Shown one piece after another: positions 1 to 6,130 of a stretch of DNA of 6,130 nucleotides. The stretch is from assembly GCA_902494375.1 (NCBI GenBank), contig CABUTL010000096.1, forward strand, positions 1-6,130, read 5' to 3'. Numbering within the stretch: the first letter of the stretch is position 1; each line of letters starts with the position of its first letter. The notes under the pieces are model-generated. The model had not been told where the DNA came from. It made no database searches and worked only from the letters and a program-made list of their open reading frames with translations. Origin of the DNA: an uncultured Collinsella sp. (GTDB taxonomy: Bacteria; Actinomycetota; Coriobacteriia; Coriobacteriales; Coriobacteriaceae). Position numbers and translations under genes: made by a program.

Positions 1-16
1 CATCCATAAGATGCAC

Positions 17-23
17 GAAGGAG
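17..23 (+). promoter_or_regulatory. Ribosome binding site of hom
   Basis: GAAGGAG lies six bases before the ATG at 30. It decides the start, because the reading frame is open upstream to the window edge but holds no ATG, GTG or TTG there. The promoter is outside the window. Confidence 0.85.
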
Positions 24-29
24 CTATCT

Positions 30-1373
30 ATGAGCGAACCCCTGCGCACCGTGAACGTCGGTCTGATCGGTCTTGGAACCGTCGGCGGCGGCGTGGCCCG
101 TCTGATCAAGAGCCACCACGATGAGTACCTGGCCGCCTACGGCATCGACCTTAAGCTGACCCGCGCCTGCGCGCTTGCCTGGGAGCAGGCCGAAGCTGCC
201 GGTATTGAGCGCGAGGCCTTTACGAGCGACTGGCACGACGTCGTCACCGACCCCGCCGTCGATATCGTCGTCGAGCTCATCGGCGGCGAGCACCCCGCGA
301 CCGAAATCTTCACCACCGCCTTCGAGAACGGCAAGCACGTCGTCTCTGCCAACAAGGCCCTGCTGGGCCGTCATGTCGAGACGCTCGCCGAGAAGGCGCG
401 CGCGTGCGGCGTGCAGATTAAGTGCGAGGCCAGCTGCGGCGGTGGCATCCCCATTGTCAGCACGCTCGAGCACGACCTGGTGGGCAACAAGATCCTGACC
501 ATCGCTGGCATTCTCAACGGCACCACCAACTACATCCTGTCGCGCATGGACGCCGAGGGCGCCGATTACGCTGACGTGCTCGCCGACGCCCAGGCAAAGG
601 GCTATGCCGAGGCCGACCCGTCCGCCGACGTCGACGGCTTCGATGCCGCCAGCAAGACGGCAATCCTCGCCTCCATCGGTTTTGGCACCCGCGTTACCAC
701 CGACGATGTTTACCAGCAGGGTATCCGTACCATCGGCGCCGAGGACATCGCCCAGGCCCGCGAGCTCGGCTACACCATTAAGCTGCTCGGCATCGCCCGC
801 AATACCGACGCCGGCGTCGACGTCCGCGTGCATCCCACGCTGATCCCCGCCGACCACATGCTTGCCAAGGTCAACGGCGCCATGAACGCTGTCTACGTGG
901 TAGGCGACGCCGTGGGCGAGACCATGTTCTACGGTGCCGGCGCAGGCTCCTTCCCCACCGCGAGCGCCGTCGTGGGCGACATCCTGTCGCTCTCCGAGCA
1001 GATCAGCCGCGGCGTGGCTCCGCTGCCCGAGATTGAGCCCTATGGTCACAACCTCGCCTTTAAGCCCATGGACGAGCTCCAGACCAAGTACTATGTGCGC
1101 CTGAAGGTCGCCGACCGCGTGGGCGCCCTGTCCGAGACGGTCGACATCTTTGCCAAGCACAACATCTCGATCTCGCTCATCAACCAGGTCGAGGACGGCA
1201 AGTCGGGCGTCAACGATGCCTGCTCGGTCATCTTCCTGACGCATCGCGCGCTCGAGAAGGACGTCCAGGCTGCCGCGGCCGAGCTTGCCAACGTCGGCTG
1301 TGTGGCCGAGGTCGCCAACGTCCTGCGCATCGAGGACGTTGAGGCTTGGACCGAAGGCGTCATGGCCAACTAG
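30..1373 (+). CDS. hom: Homoserine dehydrogenase with C-terminal ACT domain
   Basis: This cytoplasmic enzyme reduces aspartate-4-semialdehyde to homoserine with NAD(P)H, the branch step toward threonine and methionine. The 447 residues match the usual 430-450 aa of the monofunctional, ACT-containing form. Visible in order: a Rossmann nucleotide-binding loop GLGTVG (residues 14-19); SANK with Lys109, the conserved Lys near the cofactor; the NGTTNY segment (163-168); and the family signature around 190-209, ending DVDGFDAASK. Asp205 and Lys209 there correspond to the catalytic Asp/Lys pair known in the family. Residues from about 354 (YYVRLKVADRVGALSE) to about 430 form an ACT domain, which in this family mediates feedback by threonine; that regulation is inferred. 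The start is set by GAAGGAG at 17-23, six bases before the ATG, and no in-frame start codon lies upstream in the window. A hairpin terminator follows 35 bp after the stop, and no thrB gene is adjacent downstream. Confidence 0.96.
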   Translation: MSEPLRTVNVGLIGLGTVGGGVARLIKSHHDEYLAAYGIDLKLTRACALAWEQAEAAGIEREAFTSDWHDVVTDPAVDIVVELIGGEHPATEIFTTAFENGKHVVSANKALLGRHVETLAEKARACGVQIKCEASCGGGIPIVSTLEHDLVGNKILTIAGILNGTTNYILSRMDAEGADYADVLADAQAKGYAEADPSADVDGFDAASKTAILASIGFGTRVTTDDVYQQGIRTIGAEDIAQARELGYTIKLLGIARNTDAGVDVRVHPTLIPADHMLAKVNGAMNAVYVVGDAVGETMFYGAGAGSFPTASAVVGDILSLSEQISRGVAPLPEIEPYGHNLAFKPMDELQTKYYVRLKVADRVGALSETVDIFAKHNISISLINQVEDGKSGVNDACSVIFLTHRALEKDVQAAAAELANVGCVAEVANVLRIEDVEAWTEGVMAN

Positions 1374-1408
1374 TCCACTACTTCGAACCTCAACGAAGCC
1401 CAACGCAA

Positions 1409-1456
1409 AAGGCGCGCTGTCTGCATCAACCGCAGGCAGCGCGCCTTGTTCTGCTT
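1409..1456. terminator. Bidirectional Rho-independent terminator between convergent genes
   Basis: The arms at 1411-1424 (GGCGCGCTGTCTGC) and 1432-1445 (GCAGGCAGCGCGCC) form a 14-bp stem with one T-G wobble and a 7-nt loop. AA at 1409-1410 pairs with TT at 1446-1447, extending the stem by two. On the plus strand the stem runs into a T-rich tail (TTGTTCTGCTT), fitting termination of hom 35 bp after its stop. On the minus strand the same hairpin is followed by TTTTGCGTT, so it could also end the antiporter transcript about 260 nt beyond that gene's stop. The structure is directly visible; function in both directions is inferred. Confidence 0.85.
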
Positions 1457-1461
1457 GCAGG

Positions 1462-1693
1462 GGAAGCTGCGTCCCGGTATTTCAGCTCAGAACGGGGCGC
1501 AGTTTCCCTCAGGGCCTTCTTTCAGAAACTATGTCCCATTCTGGGCGCGGATTCTGGGACACGCTTTCCGCAACGGGTCTCTCGCGGAAACTGCATCCCA
1601 CTCTGGGCGGCCATTCCGGGACACAGTTTCCCAACGGCCCCTGTTTCGGAAACCACATCCCGTTCCGAGCCTTCAAAGCGGGACGCGGCTTCC
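1462..1693. repeat. Tandem array of four 46-bp palindromic units at exact 62-bp period
   Basis: Four imperfect inverted repeats lie at 1462-1507 (A), 1524-1569 (B), 1586-1631 (C) and 1648-1693 (D). Each has a 14-nt left arm, an 18-nt centre and a 14-nt right arm, and linkers are 16 nt, so unit starts are exactly 62 bp apart. The left-arm type is GGAAACTGCATCCC and the right-arm type GGGACACAGTTTCC. Arms diverge between copies (for example GGAAGCTGCGTCCC in A, GGAAACCACATCCC in D); centres share a loose (A/G)TTCTGGGCGG pattern in B-D. The array fills the gap from just after the terminator to 16 bp before the antiporter stop. If the antiporter is read to the terminator, the array lies in its 3' UTR. 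It resembles REP/BIME-type extragenic palindromes, but I cannot name a family. No convincing gene lies in the whole 1374-1708 gap. Confidence 0.88.
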
Positions 1694-1708
1694 CCGAGAG
1701 AGTATCGA

Positions 1709-3271
1709 CTACTTGCCGTCGTCGTCCTCGGCTTCTTCTCTTGCATAGAGCTCCAGCATGCGGCGGCGGTATTCGCGCACGGCGAGCTTGGCGCGCTCCA
1801 GGCGACGGCGCTCGCGCGGAGTCAGCTCGGACGGGTCGACCTCGTCTCCATAGGTCTTATCGGCAAGCAGGTGCGCCGCGTCCACGATGCGGGCATCGAT
1901 GTGGCCGCTCGCCGCCTCGGCGGAAAGACGCTCGGCAATCGTATCGAGCGTAGGCAGGCCCTCGAATACGCGACCATGACCATGCGAGGTCAGCAGCTCG
2001 TGCTCGCGTGCGAGCAGACTCGCCAAATCGTGGTGGGCGCGCAAGATGTCGAGCGCATCGGATGGATGCTCGGCAACCTCTGCCACGGCGGCGACCGGCG
2101 CGGCATCCACCACGCGGTAGAAGAGCTGCGCGAGCAATGGCATCAAGAACACCGTGATGGCGCCGGCGGCAACCATGACCGACGCAATATCTTGTGACAG
2201 CGCGCCCGCGTTGACGGCAACGCTCGTCACGGCAACGATGATCGGCAGGGCCGTGGTGCAGTACAGAGCCACGGTAATGCGACCATGCGCCGACACATCG
2301 CGCGTCGCAGGACAAATGCTCATGGAAATAAGAATGGGCACGGCACGAATAATCAACAACGCCACGATAAAGCCCACGAGCAGACCCGGGCGCGACGCCA
2401 CGGCCGTCAGATCGATCTTTGCGCCCGATACGGTAAAGAACACCGGAATCAAAAAACCGTAGGCCAGACCGTCGAGCTTGGTCTCGAGCGTATGGTTGCC
2501 CTCAGGGATGATATAGCGCAGGACAAAGCCGGCGGCAAAAGAACCCAACACGATGTCGAGATCAAAGACAGCCGAGAATGCCACGAGCGTGACCAGGATG
2601 AGCACCGTCAGGCGCACGAAGGTCTGCGACGTGGTATCGGCGCGCTCCTCAACAAACGCAAAGAAGCGGCTGCCGACGCGCTTGGAGCGGCTCGGGACCA
2701 CGGCCAGCAACACGCAAACCACCGCAAACAAGCCAAGGATAACGAGCGTTTGGATGCCAGTGCGGGCAGACAACAGCACCGACATGGCGAGCACGGGACC
2801 GAGCTCGCCCCAAGTGCCATACGCGAGAATCGAGTCGCCCACGCGCGTGCCGGTGAGCGAGCGCTCACGCATAATGGGCACGAGCGTACCGAGCGCCGTC
2901 GAAGTGAGGGCAAGCGTCACGGCGATACCGTCGAAATGACTGACTGAGAACCACGGGGTAAAGCGCACGGCAAGCCAGGCGATACCAAACGTGACGACCC
3001 ACGTCGCCAAGCCGTAGCGCCCCTCGACGCCCGTGATGCTCTTGGGGTCGATCTCAAAGCCGGCAAGCAGGAACAAAAAGGCCAGGCCGAGCTCGGACAC
3101 GAGCGAGACCTCGGCATCTACATGGATAATGTCGAGCATATGGGGTCCCAGCACCGCGCCAAACACGAGCAAAAAGACCGTCTCGGGAACGGGTTTCCCG
3201 GGGATCGCCGAGGCGATGAAGGGGCTTGCAAAGGCCACGAGCGCGATGATGGCGAGTGAAACGAATGCCAT
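1709..3271 (-). CDS. CPA2-type cation:proton antiporter (Na+/H+ or K+/H+ exchanger)
   Basis: An inner-membrane monovalent cation/proton exchanger of 520 residues; which cation it carries cannot be read from the sequence. Residues 1 to about 387 are strongly hydrophobic, with about 12 membrane segments. Family landmarks are LFLLAGFEID (66-75), GSFAAGFVLR (243-252), the PVFFTVSGAKID stretch (276-287), and a buried basic residue Arg309 in LLIIRAVPI, about where well-studied members keep a Lys or Arg. The helix that normally carries the ion-binding Asp (DD, ND or QD) reads YGTWGELGPV, placing Glu156 at the likely site. The tail (about 391-520) is cytoplasmic, rich in His between 413 and 432, then strongly charged (TPRERRRLERAK to the acidic end). 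It lacks the GxGxxG Rossmann motif of KefB/KefC-type regulatory domains. The ATG at 3271 is preceded by GAGAAAGG (minus strand, 3278-3285) at 6 nt. The gene is convergent with hom and divergent from purL, so probably transcribed alone. Confidence 0.9.
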   Translation of the reverse strand: MAFVSLAIIALVAFASPFIASAIPGKPVPETVFLLVFGAVLGPHMLDIIHVDAEVSLVSELGLAFLFLLAGFEIDPKSITGVEGRYGLATWVVTFGIAWLAVRFTPWFSVSHFDGIAVTLALTSTALGTLVPIMRERSLTGTRVGDSILAYGTWGELGPVLAMSVLLSARTGIQTLVILGLFAVVCVLLAVVPSRSKRVGSRFFAFVEERADTTSQTFVRLTVLILVTLVAFSAVFDLDIVLGSFAAGFVLRYIIPEGNHTLETKLDGLAYGFLIPVFFTVSGAKIDLTAVASRPGLLVGFIVALLIIRAVPILISMSICPATRDVSAHGRITVALYCTTALPIIVAVTSVAVNAGALSQDIASVMVAAGAITVFLMPLLAQLFYRVVDAAPVAAVAEVAEHPSDALDILRAHHDLASLLAREHELLTSHGHGRVFEGLPTLDTIAERLSAEAASGHIDARIVDAAHLLADKTYGDEVDPSELTPRERRRLERAKLAVREYRRRMLELYAREEAEDDDGK

Positions 3272-3334
3272 GTGATGCCTTTCTCTTGTTTGCGCTTCAC
3301 TGTAGCACCCTCGCCGTCCTCAACGCGCCGCGAG

Positions 3335-3353
3335 CTGTCGTATCATAGTGAGG
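3335..3353. promoter_or_regulatory. Possible shared -10 palindrome of divergent antiporter/purL promoters
   Basis: The 184-bp region 3272-3455 must drive the antiporter leftward and purL rightward. TATCATA at 3341-3347 reads TATCAT on the plus strand and TATGAT on the minus strand, each one base from the TATAAT -10 consensus. I see no good TTGACA-like -35 at the right distance on either strand, so this is weak. If used, the purL leader would be about 100 nt and the antiporter leader about 60 nt. The rest of the region shows a short tandem TACCG repeat (3415-3428) and a possible small hairpin at 3381-3396. I recognise no purine riboswitch or PurR operator. Confidence 0.3.
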
Positions 3354-3439
3354 TTTACAAACATGTGGCTCAAGGCGACCGCGAGGCTTGCCCCGCAAAC
3401 CGACCGCTGCCGCATACCGTACCGTACGCCCAACCGATC

Positions 3440-3446
3440 AGGAAGG
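3440..3446 (+). promoter_or_regulatory. Ribosome binding site of purL
   Basis: AGGAAGG lies nine bases before the ATG at 3456, with a second purine run (GCAGGAA, 3446-3452) closer in. It supports the start, which also agrees with the usual N-terminus of this enzyme class (MVSRIYVEKKPGF). Confidence 0.75.
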
Positions 3447-3455
3447 CAGGAACCA

Positions 3456-6130
3456 ATGGTCTCTCGTATCTACGTGGAGAAGAAACCCGGGTTCGACGTC
3501 GAGGCTCAGCAGCTCAAGGGCGAGCTGACCGAAATTCTCGGCATCAAGGGCATCGAGGCCCTGAGGATCATCAACCGCTACGACGTCGAGGGCATCGACG
3601 AGGAGCTTTTCCGCTCCTGCGTGCCGACCGTCTTTAGCGAGCCCCAGGTCGATGTGACCTACGACGAGCTCCCCGCAAGCGATGGCGCCGTCTTTGCCGT
3701 CGAATTCCTGCCTGGCCAGTTTGACCAGCGCGCCGACTCCGCCAGCGAGTGCGTGCAGCTCATCAGCCAGGGCGAGCGCCCCGCCGTGCGCTCCGCCAAG
3801 GTCTATATGATCTCGGGCGCTCTGGACGAGGCCGCCATCGATGCCATCAAGCACTACGTGGTGAACCCCGTCGAGGCGCGCATCGCCTCGCTCGACCTGC
3901 CCGAGACGCTGTACATGGAGACCCCCGAGCCCCAGCCCGTCGAGGTGCTCGACGGTTTCCGCGAGCTCGACGAGGCCGGCCTTGCCGCCTTTATCGCCGA
4001 TCGCGGCCTTGCCATGGACGAGGCGGACATCGCCTTCTGCCAGCAGTACTTCCGCGATGAGGATCGCGACCCCACCATCACCGAGATCCGCGTGATCGAC
4101 ACCTATTGGTCCGACCACTGCCGTCACACCACCTTCGGCACCGTCCTGGATGACGTGACGATCGACGACGCCGTGGTGCAGCAGGCCTTCGACCGCTACA
4201 TGGAGATGCGCCATGAGCTCGGTCGCGACGCCAAGCCCGTCTGCCTCATGGACATGGGCACCATCGGCGCCAAGTACCTCAAGAAGACCGGCGTCATGAC
4301 CGATGTCGACGAGTCCGAGGAGATCAACGCCTGCACCGTCAAGGTGAAGGTCGATGTCGACGGCGAGGACCAGGACTGGCTGTTCCTGTTTAAGAACGAG
4401 ACCCACAACCACCCGACCGAGATCGAGCCCTTCGGCGGTGCCGCCACCTGCGTGGGCGGCGCCATCCGCGACCCGCTCTCGGGCCGCAGCTACGTGTACC
4501 AGGCCATGCGTGTCACCGGCGCCGGTGACCCCACCGTCCCGGTTTCCGAGACGCTCGAGGGCAAGCTGCCGCAGCGCAAGCTCGTGACCACTGCCGCCGC
4601 CGGCTACTCCAGCTACGGCAACCAGATCGGCCTTGCCACCGGTCAGGTCAACGAACTCTATCACCCCGGTTACGTGGCCAAGCGCATGGAGGTCGGCGCC
4701 GTCGTGGGCGCTACCCCGGCAAACCACGTTCGTCGCGAGTGCCCCGCCCCCACCGACAAGATCATCCTGCTGGGCGGCCGCACCGGCCGCGATGGCATCG
4801 GTGGCGCCACCGGCTCCTCCAAGACCCAGAACACCGAGTCCATCGAGACCTCGGGTGCCGAGGTCCAGAAGGGCAACGCCCCTGTCGAGCGCAAGCTGCA
4901 GCGCCTGTTCCGCCGCGGCGACGCCTGCCGTCTGATCAAGCGCTGCAACGACTTTGGCGCCGGCGGCGTCTCGGTCGCCGTGGGCGAGCTTGCCGACGGC
5001 CTGTATGTCGACCTTGATACCGTGACCAAGAAGTACGACGGTCTGGACGGCACCGAGCTCGCTATCTCTGAGTCCCAGGAGCGCATGGCCTGTGCCGTCG
5101 CCGACGGTGACGTCGAGGAGTTCATGGGCTACGCCGCCGAGGAGAACCTCGAGGCGACCGTTATCGCCGAGGTTACCGCCGAGCCGCGCATGCGCATGGC
5201 CTGGAACGGCGTCGCCATCGTCGACCTGTCCCGCGAGTTCCTCAACTCCAACGGCGCACCCAAGCACCAGGTCGCCCACGTGTGCGCCCGTAGCGTGTGG
5301 CAGCCCAGCTGGGCCGGCACCACGCTTGCCGAGCGCATGACCTCGCTCGTCACCGACCTCAACGTCGCTTCCAACAAGGGCCTTTCCGAGCGCTTCGACT
5401 CCACCATCGGTGCCGCAACCGTGCTCATGCCCTTTGGCGGCAAGACGCAGCTCACCCCGAGCTCGGCCATGGTCGCCAAGTTCCCCGTGGACGGCGAGAC
5501 CACCACGGCGAGCGCCATGGCATGGGGCTTTAACCCCTATCTGATGGAAGCCGACCAGTTTGCGGGCGCCTACCTGTCCGTGGTCGAGTCCATCGCCAAG
5601 CTCGTGGCTGCCGGCTTTGAGCACAAGCGCGCCTATCTCTCCTTCCAGGAGTACTTCGAGCGTCTGCGCACCGAGGCCGAGCGTTGGGGCAAGCCCACGG
5701 CAGCCGTCCTGGGCGCCCTTATGGCCCAGGTCGACCTGGGTGCCGGCGCCATCGGCGGCAAGGACTCCATGAGCGGCTCGTTTGAGGACGAGGCCGGCGA
5801 GCTCAACGTTCCGCCGACTCTGATCAGCTTCGCCGTCGCCGTGGGCAAGGCCGCCCGCGCCGTCTCGCCCGAGTTCAAGGGCCTCACGCACCGCGTCGTC
5901 CGCATCGCCCCCGCTACCTATGGCGAGGACTACCGTCCCGACGCCCAGCAGCTGCTCGCCGCGTTTGACGCCGTCGAGGCGCTCACCGCCAACGGCAACG
6001 CCCTGGCCATCTCCACGCCCGGCTACGGCTGCGGCGCCGAGAGCCTCTTTAAGATGTGCGTCGGTAACCAGATCGGTATCGAGCTTGCCGAGGATGTAGA
6101 CGTGGAGAGCCTCTTCACCCCGCTCTACGG
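3456..6130 (+). CDS. purL: Phosphoribosylformylglycinamidine (FGAM) synthase, single-chain large form, 3' end outside window
   Basis: This enzyme converts FGAR, ATP and glutamine to FGAM, the fourth step of purine synthesis. 891 codons are present without a stop; the large form is usually about 1200-1300 residues, so the C-terminal glutaminase domain should lie beyond the window. The N-terminal PurS-like region spans about 1-150. The linker motif DTYWSDHCRHTTF follows at 215-227. The first synthetase domain carries KNETHNHPTEIEPFGG (313-328), the metal/ATP-binding and catalytic region, and GGRTGRDGIGG (440-450). NDFGAGG (498-504), SESQERM (538-544) and GGKDSMSGS (767-775, second synthetase half) are further conserved blocks. 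Having SDHCRH at about residue 220 rather than near the N-terminus, and no stop by 891, excludes the small PurL (about 740 aa) that works with PurS and PurQ. The EIEPFGGAATC wording matches the clostridial/Bacteroides type rather than E. coli PurL. Its ATG is 185 bases from the divergent antiporter start. Confidence 0.96.
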   Translation, partial: MVSRIYVEKKPGFDVEAQQLKGELTEILGIKGIEALRIINRYDVEGIDEELFRSCVPTVFSEPQVDVTYDELPASDGAVFAVEFLPGQFDQRADSASECVQLISQGERPAVRSAKVYMISGALDEAAIDAIKHYVVNPVEARIASLDLPETLYMETPEPQPVEVLDGFRELDEAGLAAFIADRGLAMDEADIAFCQQYFRDEDRDPTITEIRVIDTYWSDHCRHTTFGTVLDDVTIDDAVVQQAFDRYMEMRHELGRDAKPVCLMDMGTIGAKYLKKTGVMTDVDESEEINACTVKVKVDVDGEDQDWLFLFKNETHNHPTEIEPFGGAATCVGGAIRDPLSGRSYVYQAMRVTGAGDPTVPVSETLEGKLPQRKLVTTAAAGYSSYGNQIGLATGQVNELYHPGYVAKRMEVGAVVGATPANHVRRECPAPTDKIILLGGRTGRDGIGGATGSSKTQNTESIETSGAEVQKGNAPVERKLQRLFRRGDACRLIKRCNDFGAGGVSVAVGELADGLYVDLDTVTKKYDGLDGTELAISESQERMACAVADGDVEEFMGYAAEENLEATVIAEVTAEPRMRMAWNGVAIVDLSREFLNSNGAPKHQVAHVCARSVWQPSWAGTTLAERMTSLVTDLNVASNKGLSERFDSTIGAATVLMPFGGKTQLTPSSAMVAKFPVDGETTTASAMAWGFNPYLMEADQFAGAYLSVVESIAKLVAAGFEHKRAYLSFQEYFERLRTEAERWGKPTAAVLGALMAQVDLGAGAIGGKDSMSGSFEDEAGELNVPPTLISFAVAVGKAARAVSPEFKGLTHRVVRIAPATYGEDYRPDAQQLLAAFDAVEALTANGNALAISTPGYGCGAESLFKMCVGNQIGIELAEDVDVESLFTPLY

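Noticed and set aside
24..1403. 459-codon minus-strand open frame opposite hom
   Set aside because: Same codon-bias effect: the plus strand encodes a complete homoserine dehydrogenase with full signature and ACT domain, while the antisense translation is low-complexity without recognisable domains.
1462..1693. CRISPR array, suggested by repeated GAAAC-ending motifs at regular spacing
   Set aside because: The repeated parts are diverged inverted arms, the 'spacers' (18-nt centres, 16-nt linkers) are too short and partly similar to each other, there are no near-identical 24-37-nt repeats, and no cas genes are nearby.
1522..1746. 74-codon minus-strand open frame across the repeats and the antiporter C-terminus
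   Set aside because: Its codons are mostly repeat arms, it overlaps the antiporter end in another frame, and no sign of a real protein is seen.
1285..2197. Plus-strand open frames running through the hom end, the palindromic array and the antiporter 3' part
   Set aside because: They overlap two confident genes and a repeat array, lack a good ribosome binding site, and have Arg/Ala/Ser-rich translations with palindrome-derived repeats.
3347..3455. Purine riboswitch or PurR operator upstream of purL
   Set aside because: I could not find the conserved purine-riboswitch core, a Bacillus-type PurBox (CCGAA-containing pairs) or an E. coli-type ACGCAAACGT site. The GCAAACCGAC stretch is only a partial resemblance.
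3438..5891. Very long open frame (817 codons) on the minus strand opposite purL
   Set aside because: It is a shadow of purL, whose motifs are unmistakable in the plus frame starting at 3456. GC-rich third positions remove stop codons on the opposite strand. The translation is low-complexity, rich in G, A, D, V, L and H, and matches no family I know.

Overview
The window carries three protein genes of a GC-rich bacterium: a complete homoserine dehydrogenase gene (hom, + strand), a complete cation:proton antiporter gene (- strand), and the first 891 codons of a single-chain FGAM synthase gene (purL, + strand) that runs off the right edge. Strong GC preference at third codon positions, the clostridial/Bacteroides-like PurL and the general look of the proteins suggest a gut actinobacterium of the class Coriobacteriia, perhaps Collinsella. 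That assignment rests on recognition alone, without any search.

Layout. 1-29: end of the hom leader with a clear Shine-Dalgarno. 30-1373: hom, with NAD(P)-binding, catalytic and ACT domains. 1374-1708: a 335-bp gap between the convergent hom and antiporter genes. It holds a strong hairpin terminator that can work in both directions (1409-1456), then a tandem array of four 46-bp palindromic units repeated at exactly 62 bp (1462-1693). 1709-3271: antiporter on the minus strand, a membrane domain plus a charged C-terminal tail. 3272-3455: a 184-bp divergent intergenic region that should hold the promoters of both the antiporter and purL. 3456-6130: purL, lacking its C-terminal glutaminase part because the window ends.

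The genes do not form one pathway. hom makes homoserine for threonine and methionine, purL makes FGAM in purine synthesis, and the antiporter handles ion or pH balance. All three appear to be separate transcription units here.

The most unusual element is the palindromic array. Its period is exact over four copies, and every arm pair is 14 + 18 + 14 nt. In units A, C and D all arm mismatches are transitions that leave G-U pairs on one RNA strand (plus for A, minus for C and D). This suggests RNA structure, mainly in the antiporter 3' UTR. Nothing else in the window looks like a new system; the coding content is housekeeping.
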